The notes: generated from the sequence alone by a model not told the origin. DNA of 64,000 bases from Mycolicibacterium flavescens (GCA_900637135.1 LR134353.1:5022001-5086000), one strand, 5' to 3'. Shown: positions 43,617-53,399, numbered from the stretch's first letter. Program-made: numbers and translations.

Positions 43617-44813
43617 TTGAACCGCGCAGTGGCGCTGCGGATTGCGGCTTGCGGGATCTTGGGGCTGGGTGCCGCCCTGTTGATCGCCGCGCTGTTGCTG
43701 TCCACCTACACCCAAAGCAAGATCGCCAAGATTCCGCTGGACATCGATGCGACGCTGATCAGCGACGGCAGCGGCACAGCCTTCGACCCGGCATCGCTGA
43801 ACAGCGAACGGTTCGTCGTCGACCGCGACGTGCCGATGGTTCAGCAGGAGCAGCTCACCGTCGAGTCCCCGTCGAACGCCGACGTGGTGACGCTTCAAGT
43901 GGGCTCCACGCTGCGCCGCACCGACAAGCAGCAGGAGGCCGGCCTGCTGTTGGCGCTTGTCGACACGGTGACCGTCAACCGCAGTACCGCCGAGGCGGTG
44001 TCCAGCGAGAGCAATCCGGGCGGTGCGGTGCAGAAACCGCGCGCCATGGAGGACGACAAGCCGCCGACCAACATCGCGCTGCCGCACGAGGGACTGGCCT
44101 ACCGGTTCCCCTTCGACACCGAGAAGAAGACCTACTCCGTCTTCGACCCGATCGCGCAGAAGGCGTTCGACGCCAACTACGACGGCGAAGAAGACGTCAA
44201 CGGGCTGACCACCTACCGGTTCACCCAGAACGTCGGCTACGACTCCGACGGCAAGCTCGTCGAGCCGGTGAAGTACGCGTCGCTCTACGAAGACGACGCC
44301 GACAGCGAGGTCACCGCCCGCGCGGCGATGTGGGGTGTGCCCGGTGAACCCGACGAGCCGATCACGATGTCGCGGTACTACGCCGCGCAGCGCACCTTCT
44401 GGGTCGACCCGGTGTCGGGGACGATCGTCAAGAGGGACGAGCACGGCTACCACTACTACGCCCGCGAGCCGCTCAAGCCCGAGGTCACGTTCGTCGACTA
44501 CAAGGTCGCGTTCAACGAGGAGACCGTCGAGTCCCAGGTCACCAGCGCGAGCGACGAGCGCGACCGGGTCGCGCTGTGGGGCCGCATCCTGCCGATCACC
44601 TTCACCGCGATGGGGCTGGTGCTGCTGGTCGGCGGCGCGCTGCTCGGCTCGTTCAGCCTGCGCGCGGAGTCCGCGCTGATCGACCCCGGTCTCGACGAGG
44701 CCGACCACGGATTCTTCGACACCCAGGGCATCAAGGTCCCGGGAGCCGAAGCCAAGACCGAGAAGATCCCGACATCTCGACCGACCGACCTGCCCCCGGA
44801 CAGACCGGTCTGA
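43617..44813 (+). CDS. DUF3068 (PorA-like) membrane-anchored protein, Rv0227c type
   Basis: 398 residues with a TTG start chosen because AAGGAGG lies 6 nt upstream. There is an N-terminal helix (residues 9-30), a large extracytoplasmic beta-rich domain, and a second helix near 325-350 followed by a short cytoplasmic tail. Rv0227c has the same layout. The molecular role is not established. The gene is followed at once by a polytopic membrane gene, as in M. tuberculosis. Confidence 0.85.
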   Translation: MNRAVALRIAACGILGLGAALLIAALLLSTYTQSKIAKIPLDIDATLISDGSGTAFDPASLNSERFVVDRDVPMVQQEQLTVESPSNADVVTLQVGSTLRRTDKQQEAGLLLALVDTVTVNRSTAEAVSSESNPGGAVQKPRAMEDDKPPTNIALPHEGLAYRFPFDTEKKTYSVFDPIAQKAFDANYDGEEDVNGLTTYRFTQNVGYDSDGKLVEPVKYASLYEDDADSEVTARAAMWGVPGEPDEPITMSRYYAAQRTFWVDPVSGTIVKRDEHGYHYYAREPLKPEVTFVDYKVAFNEETVESQVTSASDERDRVALWGRILPITFTAMGLVLLVGGALLGSFSLRAESALIDPGLDEADHGFFDTQGIKVPGAEAKTEKIPTSRPTDLPPDRPV

Positions 44814-44827
44814 TCGGGCGGTCGGTC

Positions 44828-46498
44828 GTGGCACCGGCCTACGCGTTGGTGCTCGCCCTCGTGGTGACGGCGCCGTTGCTCGCACCCGGGTATCTGCTGT
44901 TGCGCGACGCGGTGTCCACGCCGCGCTCGTATCTGTCCGATGCCGCGCTGGGACTGTCCGAGGCGGCACCGCGGGCCCTTCCGCAGGACTTCTTCATGGC
45001 CGTCGTGTCCTCGGTGGTCGACGGGGGCGTGGTGGCCAAGGCACTGCTCATCGCGGGATTGTGGCTGGCGGGCTGGGGCGCGGCGCGGTTGGCCGCCGCG
45101 GTGGTTCCCGAGTCGGGGCTCGCCGGTCAGTGCGTGGCGGTGACGGTCGCGGTATGGAACCCGTATGTCGCCGAGCGGCTGCTGCAAGGGCACTGGAGCC
45201 TGCTCGTCGGCTACGGGTGCCTGCCGTGGGTCGCCACGACGGTGCTGCAGATGCGGGAGTCGGCGCGGTGGACCCCGTTGTGGGCGTTGGCTTTCTGGTT
45301 GGCACTGGCCGGGTTGACGCCCACCGGGCTGATGCTGGCGGCGACCGTCGCGCTCGTGTGCGTCGCCGCGCCCGGCGAAGGGTGGGGCCGGTGGCGGTGT
45401 GCGGGCGTGACGATGGCCATGACGGTCGTCGCGGCGCTGCCGTGGCTGGTCGCGGCGACGGTGTCGCGGGCGTTGGAGTCGTCGCAGGCTGACGGCGTCC
45501 TCGCGTTCGCCGCGCGCGCCGAACCGGGCCTCGGAACACTGCTCAGCCTGGCCGGGCTGGGCGGCATCTGGAACGCAGAGGCCGTACCACCCTCTCGCAC
45601 AACACTTTTCGCGATCGTGGGCACGGCGGTGTTGCTCGGCGTGGTCGCCCTCGGCTTACCGGTCGTGCTGCGCCGACCGGCGGCCGTACCGCTGATGGTG
45701 CTGGCGGGGTTCGCCGTCGTGGTGCCCGCGCTCATGGCCACCGGACCCGGGCTCGTCCTCGTCGAGGCGGCCGTCCGCCCCGTGCCCGGCCTGGGGGTGG
45801 TCCGCGACGCGCAGAAGTGGGTGGCGTTGGCGATGCCGGGCTATGTGGTTGCCGGCGCGGCGGCGGTGATCTTCGCCCGACGCTGGTTGCCGGCGGCGGC
45901 GACCGCGGCACTCTGCTGCGTCGCGCTGATCGCGACGTTGCCGGACTTGGCGTGGGGCGCGGGTGGCCGCGTCACCGCCGTGCAGTACCCGCCGGGATGG
46001 GCGAAGGTGGCCGCGATCATCAACGCCGACCCGCGGACGGTCGCGGTGATGCCGATGGGCAGCATGCGCCGTTTCGAGTGGGCAGGTGAGGCTCCCGTGC
46101 TCGACCCGCTGCCCCGGTGGGTGCGTGCCGATGTGTTGACCACCGGCGATCTGCACATCGGCGAGCGGACGGTGTACGGGGAGGGGCAGCGCGCACGCGA
46201 CGTGCAGGAGATCCTCGTCGAGAGCGCGGACCAGAACCTGCTCGCCGATGCCGGGGTCGGATGGGTGGTGGTCGAATCCGGCGCTCCGACAGAGCGTTTG
46301 CCGTTGCCCGTCGCCTACACCGACGAAGACCTCACCCTGTACCGGGTGAGCGGATCGTCGCCGCAGGCCGACGGTCGGACCCTGGTGCTGGCCGCACACT
46401 GGGCCTGGCTGGCGATGCTGCTCGGCGGTGCGGGCGCCCTGATGGCGCGACGGTTGAGCAAGTCGCCGCCGCGAGTCAAAGCACCTCACCGTCGATGA
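44828..46498 (+). CDS. Polytopic membrane protein, Rv0226c type
   Basis: 556 residues from the GTG at 44828. Several earlier in-frame starts inside the preceding gene are possible, so the N-terminus is uncertain. It has about twelve hydrophobic helices and a soluble segment around residues 400-520. The layout (WNPYVAERLLQGHWSLLVGYGCLPW, then a periplasmic end) resembles GT-C type glycosyltransferases such as AftD. A role in envelope glycan assembly is plausible but not proven. It forms an operon with the DUF3068 gene. Confidence 0.8.
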   Translation: MAPAYALVLALVVTAPLLAPGYLLLRDAVSTPRSYLSDAALGLSEAAPRALPQDFFMAVVSSVVDGGVVAKALLIAGLWLAGWGAARLAAAVVPESGLAGQCVAVTVAVWNPYVAERLLQGHWSLLVGYGCLPWVATTVLQMRESARWTPLWALAFWLALAGLTPTGLMLAATVALVCVAAPGEGWGRWRCAGVTMAMTVVAALPWLVAATVSRALESSQADGVLAFAARAEPGLGTLLSLAGLGGIWNAEAVPPSRTTLFAIVGTAVLLGVVALGLPVVLRRPAAVPLMVLAGFAVVVPALMATGPGLVLVEAAVRPVPGLGVVRDAQKWVALAMPGYVVAGAAAVIFARRWLPAAATAALCCVALIATLPDLAWGAGGRVTAVQYPPGWAKVAAIINADPRTVAVMPMGSMRRFEWAGEAPVLDPLPRWVRADVLTTGDLHIGERTVYGEGQRARDVQEILVESADQNLLADAGVGWVVVESGAPTERLPLPVAYTDEDLTLYRVSGSSPQADGRTLVLAAHWAWLAMLLGGAGALMARRLSKSPPRVKAPHRR

Positions 46499-46553
46499 CC
46501 TCGGCGTCGCCGGCGGAACAGAAATGTCGGTGGGCGATGGCATACTCGCACAC

Positions 46554-48026
46554 ATGTTCGATACGACAAGCGACGCAGGGTTGGTCGACCTGATGGGCCA
46601 GGCGCAGCGCGCCAGCCGGGTCGAGATCGCGCGTCAGCTGTTGGCAATCGGGCACTTCAGCCCGCGCCGCGTTCCCGAATGTGACGGCGAGAACGACGAC
46701 AAGGTGGTCGACGACTGGGAGGTCGTGGCTGCCGAGATCGGTGCCGAACTCGGCATCAGCCGCGGACGGGCCTCGTCCATGATGAGCTCGGGCCAGGCCC
46801 TGATCAAACGGCTTCCCAAGGTGGCAAAGTTGTTCGCTGCCGGTGAGATCGAGTGGCAGGTGGTCAACATGCTGATCTACCGCACCGACCTGATGGTCAG
46901 CGAGGACGCCTGCGCACTGATCGACGCGATCTTCGCCGACCGGGCCGCCCAGTGGAACCACCTGTCGTACAACAAGCTCGTCGAGGTCGTCGACTGGCTG
47001 GTCCTTCAGATCGACCCGGACGCGGTGCGCCGAGCCAAATCCCGTGACGACGACCGCCATTTCGATGTCATACCTGGCCAGTACGGAATGGCCGACATCG
47101 TCGCCTGCCTACGCGGCGTCGACGGGGTGGCTTTGAGTCAGCGACTCGACGCGCTGGCCGCCACGGTCTGCCGGGAGGATCCACGAACGCATCGCCAGCG
47201 CCGGGCGGACGCGATCGCGGCGGTGCTTGCCCACGAGGACGCGATGGCGTGCCTATGCGAACGACCTGACTGTCCCGCCACTGGCAGGACGGCAACTACC
47301 GTTTTGGTCCATATGCTCGCCGAGCGGGACACCGTCGAAGGCACCGGCACGACACCGGGGTACGTAGCCGGATTGGGTCCGGTTCCGGCGTCGACCGTCG
47401 CCGACGTAGCGCGCCACGCCAAGCGGCGCCCCATTGAGATCCCCGACGACGCAGCACCCGAACCGCAGTACCGTCCCTCGACCGCGCTTGCCGATTTCGT
47501 TCGCTCCCGCGACCTGACCTGCCGGTGGATGAATTGCGACCGTCCCGCCTGGCGATCCGACATCGACCACGCCGCGCCCTGGCCCTACGGGCCCACCCAT
47601 CCGTCCAACAACGCCTGTTTCTGCCGGCTGCACCACCTGATGAAGACGTTCTACTGCGGACCCGGCGGCTGGATCGTGCGCCAAAAACCCGACGGCGCCG
47701 TCATATTCACCAGCCCGACCGGGCGCATACACACCACTACTCCGTTCGGAGCGATGCTGTTTCCACAACTCGGCGCTTCCACCGGCACGCTTCACCTGCC
47801 CGAGGTGCCTGCAGCGACACCGGGACGCGGGATCTGCATGCCCACCCGCCGACGCTCCCGCCGCCAGAACCGCGAGCGGCGCATCCAACGCGAACGCGCC
47901 CTCAACGCCACGATCCGAGCGGAAAACACCACGCCGGCCACCCAGACTTTCGGCAGCTTCTACCCGCTGGGCACCGGTCCGCCGACCGATCCGAGAGTTC
48001 TGCTGGACGATCCGCCGCCGTTCTAG
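46554..48026 (+). CDS. DUF222/HNH protein of the 13E12 repeat family
   Basis: 490 residues from the ATG at 46554. The DUF222 domain fills about residues 10-300. The HNH nuclease part near 325-380 has C...C (CRWMNC), the DIDH motif, and NNACFCRLHHLMK, which supply the zinc and catalytic residues. The tail is basic and probably disordered. 13E12 genes are scattered in many copies in mycobacterial genomes and behave like a mobile or expanding family. M. tuberculosis has none between Rv0226c and Rv0225. No terminal repeats were noticed beside it. Confidence 0.88.
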   Translation: MFDTTSDAGLVDLMGQAQRASRVEIARQLLAIGHFSPRRVPECDGENDDKVVDDWEVVAAEIGAELGISRGRASSMMSSGQALIKRLPKVAKLFAAGEIEWQVVNMLIYRTDLMVSEDACALIDAIFADRAAQWNHLSYNKLVEVVDWLVLQIDPDAVRRAKSRDDDRHFDVIPGQYGMADIVACLRGVDGVALSQRLDALAATVCREDPRTHRQRRADAIAAVLAHEDAMACLCERPDCPATGRTATTVLVHMLAERDTVEGTGTTPGYVAGLGPVPASTVADVARHAKRRPIEIPDDAAPEPQYRPSTALADFVRSRDLTCRWMNCDRPAWRSDIDHAAPWPYGPTHPSNNACFCRLHHLMKTFYCGPGGWIVRQKPDGAVIFTSPTGRIHTTTPFGAMLFPQLGASTGTLHLPEVPAATPGRGICMPTRRRSRRQNRERRIQRERALNATIRAENTTPATQTFGSFYPLGTGPPTDPRVLLDDPPPF

Positions 48027-48068
48027 CACCCGAGGGGGACGGTTCGATGACGGGGAGCGTCGCGAAGG

Positions 48069-49229
48069 CTAGACCACGCCGCTGACGTACTGGCCGCGGT
48101 GCACCGCTTCCAGCACAGTGCGCATCGCCTCGGCACTCTGCTGCCAGGAGAACTCACCGCAGCGGACATGTGCCTTGGCTCCGAGTTGCTCGCGCAGCAC
48201 GTGATCGGACAACAGTTCAGCCAGACCGTCGACCAGACCGTCGAAGTCGTCGACCAACACGCCGGTCACGCCGTCGACGATGGAGTCTGTCAGTCCACCG
48301 GACGACCGGTAGCCGATCGTGGGCACCGAATGCTGGCCGGCCTCGATGACCGCCAGCGCCCAACCCTCCTTGCGCGAGGGCAGCACGTGTACCCACGCCT
48401 CTTGCAGCACACGGTGTTTGGCCTCGTCGTCGATGTGGCCGTGAAACGTCACCGCATCGGAGATGCCGAGCAGGGCTGCATGTTCGACCAGCCGCTGCTC
48501 CCACCAGCCACCACCCACGACGTCGAGCGTCAGCCCTGGCAAGCGCGGCCGCAGCACAGCGACGGCCTCCAGCGCGTCCTCGAGCTGCTTGTGCGGCACC
48601 AGACGTGACAACACCACGACCCGCGGTGCCGGCGCGCGCCTGGGGGCCAACGTCGAGGCCGGCGCCTCGTCGAGCCCGTTGCGCACCACCGCGATCTGCC
48701 CGGGACGCACGCCCAACGCGGCCAAATCACGCGACGACGGCAGCGACACCGTGACGTACTGGTTACGCCGGTGCGCCCGCGGCGAGAGCCTCGACTCGAC
48801 GAACCAGCCGATTCGGCCCTTCACCGGCCCGGCGACCGGCCACTGCTCGCGGTGGCAGTGGTGCACGAGCACAGCGACGCGCCGCCCGTAGGCCAGTCGC
48901 GCCATGAACGGGATGCCGTTCTGCGTGTCGATTACGACGTCGGGTCGCGCGCGCCGCAGGGGCCCGAGCCCGAAGCGGGCCAACACCATCGCCAGCCCCG
49001 CCCAGATGTAAACGGTGTGGCGCCCGCCGCCGCGGCTGACGCGGACCCCGTCGACGACCTCGCGACGCGCGGCTCCCGGATAGCGCGCTGTGCGCAGCGT
49101 GACCTCGATACCCGACGCGGCCAACTGCGCGCCGATGCGCTGCAGGTAGGCCTCGCTGCCGCCACCCTGGGGGTGGCCGGTGTCGCGCCAGCACAGCAGC
49201 AACACCGATCGGAGCGGACGGGCAGACAT
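48069..49229 (-). CDS. Group 1 (GT4-type) glycosyltransferase, Rv0225 type
   Basis: 386 residues from the ATG at 49229. The N-terminal Rossmann domain has QGGGSEAYLQRIG near residue 20. The C-terminal domain has the GT4 pattern PSRKEGWALAVIEAG, with the conserved Glu residues of the E-x7-E element. It should transfer a sugar from a nucleotide donor to an envelope acceptor that is not known. Divergent from the methyltransferase gene with 46 nt between the start codons. Confidence 0.88.
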   Translation of the reverse strand: MSARPLRSVLLLCWRDTGHPQGGGSEAYLQRIGAQLAASGIEVTLRTARYPGAARREVVDGVRVSRGGGRHTVYIWAGLAMVLARFGLGPLRRARPDVVIDTQNGIPFMARLAYGRRVAVLVHHCHREQWPVAGPVKGRIGWFVESRLSPRAHRRNQYVTVSLPSSRDLAALGVRPGQIAVVRNGLDEAPASTLAPRRAPAPRVVVLSRLVPHKQLEDALEAVAVLRPRLPGLTLDVVGGGWWEQRLVEHAALLGISDAVTFHGHIDDEAKHRVLQEAWVHVLPSRKEGWALAVIEAGQHSVPTIGYRSSGGLTDSIVDGVTGVLVDDFDGLVDGLAELLSDHVLREQLGAKAHVRCGEFSWQQSAEAMRTVLEAVHRGQYVSGVV

Positions 49230-49275
49230 CGGCAACAGCGTAGTCGGATCGCGGCGCTGCGTAGTCTTCGGTTCC
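49230..49275. promoter_or_regulatory. Compact divergent promoter with two leaderless -10 sites
   Basis: On the minus strand TACGCT (49242-49237) lies 7 nt before the glycosyltransferase ATG. On the plus strand TAGTCT (49262-49267) lies 8 nt before the methyltransferase ATG. Neither gene has a ribosome site. Confidence 0.5.
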
Positions 49276-50037
49276 ATGCCAGTCACCGACCGGTTCGCCG
49301 AGCGGGCGACACTGTCGCGGTCGCTGCGCCTGCTCGCGCAGTTCCGCTTCGAGCAGAGCGACCCGGCACGGTTCTACGGCGCTCTCGGCGAGGACACCGC
49401 CGACATGGTCGCCGACCTGTGGCTGGCCACGGATGGATCGACGCCGGCCGGGCGCACGGTGCTCGACGTCGGCGGCGGGCCCGGTTACTTCTCGGAAGCG
49501 TTCGTCGACAAGGGTTTTCGCTATATCGGGGTCGAACCGGATCCGGCCGAGATGCACGCCGCTCCGGGGATGGTGACCGCGAGCACCTACGTGCGGGCAT
49601 CCGGGACGGCTTTGCCGTTCGCCGACGACAGCGTCGACATCTGCCTGTCCTCGAACGTGGCCGAGCACGTGCGGCGGCCGTGGCGGATGGGCGCCGAGAT
49701 GCTTCGGGTGACCCGGCCCGGCGGGCTGGTGGTGCTGTCGTACACGGTGTGGCTGGGTCCGTTCGGCGGGCACGAGACCGGGCTGTGGCACTACCTCGGC
49801 GGCGCCCGTGCCGCACGCCGGTACACCCGCAGGCAGGGCCATCCGCCGAAGAACAACTACGGTTCGTCACTGTTTGCGGTGTCGGCGGCCGACGGCCTGC
49901 AGTGGGCGGCGAGCACCGGTGCGTTGGTCGCCGCTTTCCCCCGCTACCACCCGAGATGGGCGTGGTCGCTGACGAAGGTACCGGTTGTGAGGGAGTTCCT
50001 GGTGAGCAACCTGGTGCTGGTTCTGCGGGCGCCGTAA
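49276..50037 (+). CDS. SAM-dependent methyltransferase, Rv0224c type
   Basis: 253 residues from the ATG at 49276. The class I methyltransferase motif I is VLDVGGGPG at about residues 63-71. The acidic end of strand 2 (GVEPD) and NVAEHV follow. The acceptor is unknown. It diverges from the Rv0225-like glycosyltransferase, an arrangement kept in M. tuberculosis, which suggests both act on the same glycan or lipid. Confidence 0.88.
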   Translation: MPVTDRFAERATLSRSLRLLAQFRFEQSDPARFYGALGEDTADMVADLWLATDGSTPAGRTVLDVGGGPGYFSEAFVDKGFRYIGVEPDPAEMHAAPGMVTASTYVRASGTALPFADDSVDICLSSNVAEHVRRPWRMGAEMLRVTRPGGLVVLSYTVWLGPFGGHETGLWHYLGGARAARRYTRRQGHPPKNNYGSSLFAVSAADGLQWAASTGALVAAFPRYHPRWAWSLTKVPVVREFLVSNLVLVLRAP

Positions 50038-50046
50038 GCGGCCGAC

Positions 50047-50091
50047 TGCAACAGGTTCTACTTCGGCGGCTTCCTAGGTAGTGTGACGGTC
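50047..50091 (+). promoter_or_regulatory. KstR-type box and -10 of the aldehyde dehydrogenase gene
   Basis: TGCAACAGGTTCTA (50047-50060) fits the KstR consensus TNNAACNNGTTNNA at every fixed base. A -10 TAGTGT (50079-50084) lies 7 nt before the ATG at 50092. The box covers the -35 region, where binding would repress. As I recall, Rv0223c was listed in the M. tuberculosis KstR regulon. Confidence 0.6.
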
Positions 50092-51567
50092 ATGACACAG
50101 AGCACCGCGTATCGCACCGAATGGGACCAGCTGTTCATCGGCGGCAAGTGGGTCGAGCCGGCCACCTCCGATGTGATCGAGGTGCACTCGCCCGCTACCG
50201 GCGAGTTGGTGGGCAAGGTGCCGCTGGCGTCGGCCGCCGATGTCGACGCGGCATGCGCCGCGGCCCGCAAGGCGTTCGACGAGGGTCCGTGGCCGCACAA
50301 GACGCCGCAGGAGCGGGCCGCGGTGCTGGCTGCTGCGGTCAAGCTGATGGAGGAGCGCGGCGACGAGCTGAAGTTCCTGCTGGCCGCCGAGACCGGCCAG
50401 CCGCAGACCATCGTCGACATGATGCAGTACGGCGCGGCGATGTCGTCGTTCCAGTACTACGCGGGCGCGGCCGACAAGTTCCCGTGGAAAGAGATCCGCG
50501 ACGGCATCTACGGCCAGACCATGGTTGTACGCGAACCGATCGGCGTCGTCGGCGCCGTCACCGCGTGGAACGTGCCGTTCTTCCTGGCCGCCAACAAGCT
50601 CGGCCCCGCGCTGTTGGCCGGCTGCACCGTCGTGCTCAAGCCGGCCGCCGAGACACCGCTGTCGGTGTTCGCGATGGCCGAGATGTTCGCCGAGGCCGGT
50701 CTGCCCGAAGGCGTGTTGTCGATCGTGCCCGGCGGCCCCGAGACCGGTCGCGCGCTGACCGCCAACGACCAGATCGACAAGTACACGTTCACCGGCAGCT
50801 CCGCGGTCGGCAAGGAGATCGCGAAGATCGCCGCCGAGAAGCTCAAGCCGTGCACGCTGGAGCTGGGCGGTAAGTCCGCCGCGATCATCCTCGAGGACGC
50901 CGACCTGGATTCCACCCTGCCGATGCTCGGGTTCTCGGGTGTGATGAACAGCGGCCAGGCCTGCGTCGCCCAGACGCGCATCCTCGCGCCCCGGTCGCGC
51001 TACGACGAGGTCGTGGAAAAGATCGCCAACTTCATCGGCGCGATGCCCGTCGGCCTGCCCGACGACCCGAACGCCGCGATCGGCCCGCTGATCTCTGAGA
51101 AGCAGCGCGACCGCGTCGAGTCCTACATCAAGAAGGGCGTCGACGAGGGTGCGCGCCTCGTCACCGGTGGTGGCCGCCCGGAGGGTCTGGACAACGGCTG
51201 GTTCGTGGAGCCGACCGTGTTCGCCGACGTCGACAACTCGATGACGATCGCCCAGGAGGAGATCTTCGGACCCGTGCTGGCGGTCATCCCCTACGAGACC
51301 GAAGAGGATGCGATCCGCATCGCCAACGATTCGGTGTACGGCTTGGCCGGCTCGGTGTGGACCACCGACAACAAGAAGGCGCTCGAGGTCGCGTCGAAGA
51401 TCCGCACCGGCACCTACGCGGTCAACATGTACGCGTTCGATCCCGGCGCTCCGTTCGGCGGCTACAAGAACTCCGGCATCGGCCGCGAGAACGGTCCGGA
51501 GGGCATCGAGGCCTACGTCGAGCACAAGAGCGTGCTGCTGCCGTTCGGCTACACCCCCGAGGACTAG
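50092..51567 (+). CDS. NAD(P)-dependent aldehyde dehydrogenase, Rv0223c type
   Basis: 491 residues from the ATG at 50092, favoured because a -10 lies 7 nt upstream; a GTG at 50083 is possible. The family residues are present: FTGSSAVGKEI cofactor loop, catalytic base E257 (LELGGKS) and nucleophile C291 (SGQACVAQ). It oxidises an aldehyde to an acid. The KstR-type box suggests use in sterol or related lipid breakdown. Its TAG stop shares bases with the stop of the convergent acyl-CoA dehydrogenase gene (CTAG, 51564-51567). Confidence 0.9.
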   Translation: MTQSTAYRTEWDQLFIGGKWVEPATSDVIEVHSPATGELVGKVPLASAADVDAACAAARKAFDEGPWPHKTPQERAAVLAAAVKLMEERGDELKFLLAAETGQPQTIVDMMQYGAAMSSFQYYAGAADKFPWKEIRDGIYGQTMVVREPIGVVGAVTAWNVPFFLAANKLGPALLAGCTVVLKPAAETPLSVFAMAEMFAEAGLPEGVLSIVPGGPETGRALTANDQIDKYTFTGSSAVGKEIAKIAAEKLKPCTLELGGKSAAIILEDADLDSTLPMLGFSGVMNSGQACVAQTRILAPRSRYDEVVEKIANFIGAMPVGLPDDPNAAIGPLISEKQRDRVESYIKKGVDEGARLVTGGGRPEGLDNGWFVEPTVFADVDNSMTIAQEEIFGPVLAVIPYETEEDAIRIANDSVYGLAGSVWTTDNKKALEVASKIRTGTYAVNMYAFDPGAPFGGYKNSGIGRENGPEGIEAYVEHKSVLLPFGYTPED

Positions 51568-53399
51568 AACGCGTCTTCGGGCACGTCCATCGCGTCGAGG
51601 CCGATGGTCTCGATGATGCCGCGCGCAGAGGTCAACAGCGGCAGCATGTGCTCGGCGAAGAAGTTCGCCGCGGCGACCTTGCCGGTATAGAACGCCCGGT
51701 CGCCCGCGGAGACGTCGCCGTCCAGCGCGGCCAGCGCGATCTCGGCCTGGTGCAACAACAACCAGCCGATCACCAGGTCGCCGACCGCGAGGAGGAAGGG
51801 CACCGAGACCAGGCCGATGCGGTACAGCTCGCGCGGGTTCTCCTGCGCCGAGACCAGGTATCCGGTCAGGGCCGCGACCATCGCCTGCACGTCCTGCAGC
51901 GCGGTGGCCAGCCGGGCGCGACCGTCGGCGAGTTCTGCACGCGCGAGGTCACTGCGGATGAACTCCTCGATCTGACAGGCCAGGTGCGCCAGCGCGGCAC
52001 CTTGGTCGCGGGCGATCTTGCGGAAGAAGAAGTCCTGCGCCTGGATGGCGGTGGTGCCCTCGTACAGGGAGTCGATCTTGGCGTCGCGGATGTACTGCTC
52101 GATCGGATAGTCCTGCAGGAAACCCGAACCGCCGAAGGTCTGTAGGGATTCGGTCAGGCACTGATATGCCCGTTCCGACCCCACACCTTTGACGATCGGC
52201 AGCAGCAGATCGTTGACGCGGCCTGCCATCTCGGCGTCGGCTCCGGAGACGATCTGCGCGACGGGGGGATCCTGGTGGGCGGCGGTGTAGAGGTAGAGCG
52301 CACGCAGCCCTTCGGCGTAGGACTTCTGCGTCAGCAGCGCCCGGCGCACATCCGGGTGGTGCAGGATCGTCACCCGCGGCGCGGTCTTGTCGGTCATCTG
52401 GGTCATGTCCGCACCCTGCACCCGGGTCTTGGCATAGTCCAGCGCATTGAGGTAACCCGTCGACAACGTGGCGATCGCCTTGGTGCCCACCATCATTCGG
52501 GCGTACTCGATGACCTTGAACATCTGGGCGATGCCGTTGTGGGAGTCGTTGACCAGCCAGCCCACGGCGGGCACCCCGTGTTGACCGAAGGTCAGCTCGC
52601 ACGTCGCCGACACCTTCAACCCCATCTTGTGCTCGACGTTGGTGACGAAGACGCCGTTGCGCTCGCCGAGTTCACCGGTCTCGGGGTCGAAGTGGAACTT
52701 CGGCACGATGAACAGGCTCAGACCCTTGGTGCCCGGTCCCGCGCCCTCGGGGCGGGCCAGCACGAGATGCACGATGTTCTCGAAGAGGTCGCCGGCGTCG
52801 CCGTTGGTGATGAACCTCTTCACCCCGTCGAGATGCCATGTGCCATCGGGCTGTTGGACGGCCTTGGTGCGGCCGGCGCCGACGTCGGAACCGGCGTCGG
52901 GTTCGGTGAGGACCATCGTCGCGCACCAGTCGCGCTCCACCATCAGCCCGGCCCAGTGTCGCTGCTGTTCGTTGCCGATGCCATAGAGGATGTCCGCCAT
53001 CTTCGACCCGGCCTGATAGATGAACACCGCCGGATTGCCGCCGAGGACGAACTCGTTGATCGCCCACTCCACGGCGGCCGGTGCCGCCACCCCGCCGATG
53101 TCCTCGGCCATCCCAACGCGGAACCACTCGCCGTGCTGCCAGGCCTTGAACGACTTCTTGAACGGCTCGGGCAGCGTCACCTCATGGGTGGCGGTATCGA
53201 ATGTGGGCGGGTGCCGATCGGATTCGGCGAACGACTCGGCGAGCGGACCCTCGGCCTGCCGGGCGGCTTCGTCGAGCATCTGGCGCACCGAATCGCCGTC
53301 GAGCTCGCCGAACTCGCCGGTCGCCAGCGCCTTGTCGAGACCCAGCACCTCGAACAGGTTGAACTCGAGATCCCGCACGTTGCTTCTGTAGTGGCCCAT
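51564..53399 (-). CDS. FadE5-like acyl-CoA dehydrogenase (second copy)
   Basis: 611 residues from the ATG at 53399 (GTG at 53402 is possible), the same length as FadE5 in this window. Long blocks are identical or nearly so, including the N-terminal HY(K/R)SNVRD and the KVSATCEL region. The catalytic base is at the same position, E447. It differs most at residues 85-130 and near the C-terminus. It is a paralogue and not a copy from recent duplication. The divergent TetR gene and the inverted repeats between them suggest local control. The substrate range is unknown. Confidence 0.9.
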   Translation of the reverse strand: MGHYRSNVRDLEFNLFEVLGLDKALATGEFGELDGDSVRQMLDEAARQAEGPLAESFAESDRHPPTFDTATHEVTLPEPFKKSFKAWQHGEWFRVGMAEDIGGVAAPAAVEWAINEFVLGGNPAVFIYQAGSKMADILYGIGNEQQRHWAGLMVERDWCATMVLTEPDAGSDVGAGRTKAVQQPDGTWHLDGVKRFITNGDAGDLFENIVHLVLARPEGAGPGTKGLSLFIVPKFHFDPETGELGERNGVFVTNVEHKMGLKVSATCELTFGQHGVPAVGWLVNDSHNGIAQMFKVIEYARMMVGTKAIATLSTGYLNALDYAKTRVQGADMTQMTDKTAPRVTILHHPDVRRALLTQKSYAEGLRALYLYTAAHQDPPVAQIVSGADAEMAGRVNDLLLPIVKGVGSERAYQCLTESLQTFGGSGFLQDYPIEQYIRDAKIDSLYEGTTAIQAQDFFFRKIARDQGAALAHLACQIEEFIRSDLARAELADGRARLATALQDVQAMVAALTGYLVSAQENPRELYRIGLVSVPFLLAVGDLVIGWLLLHQAEIALAALDGDVSAGDRAFYTGKVAAANFFAEHMLPLLTSARGIIETIGLDAMDVPEDAF

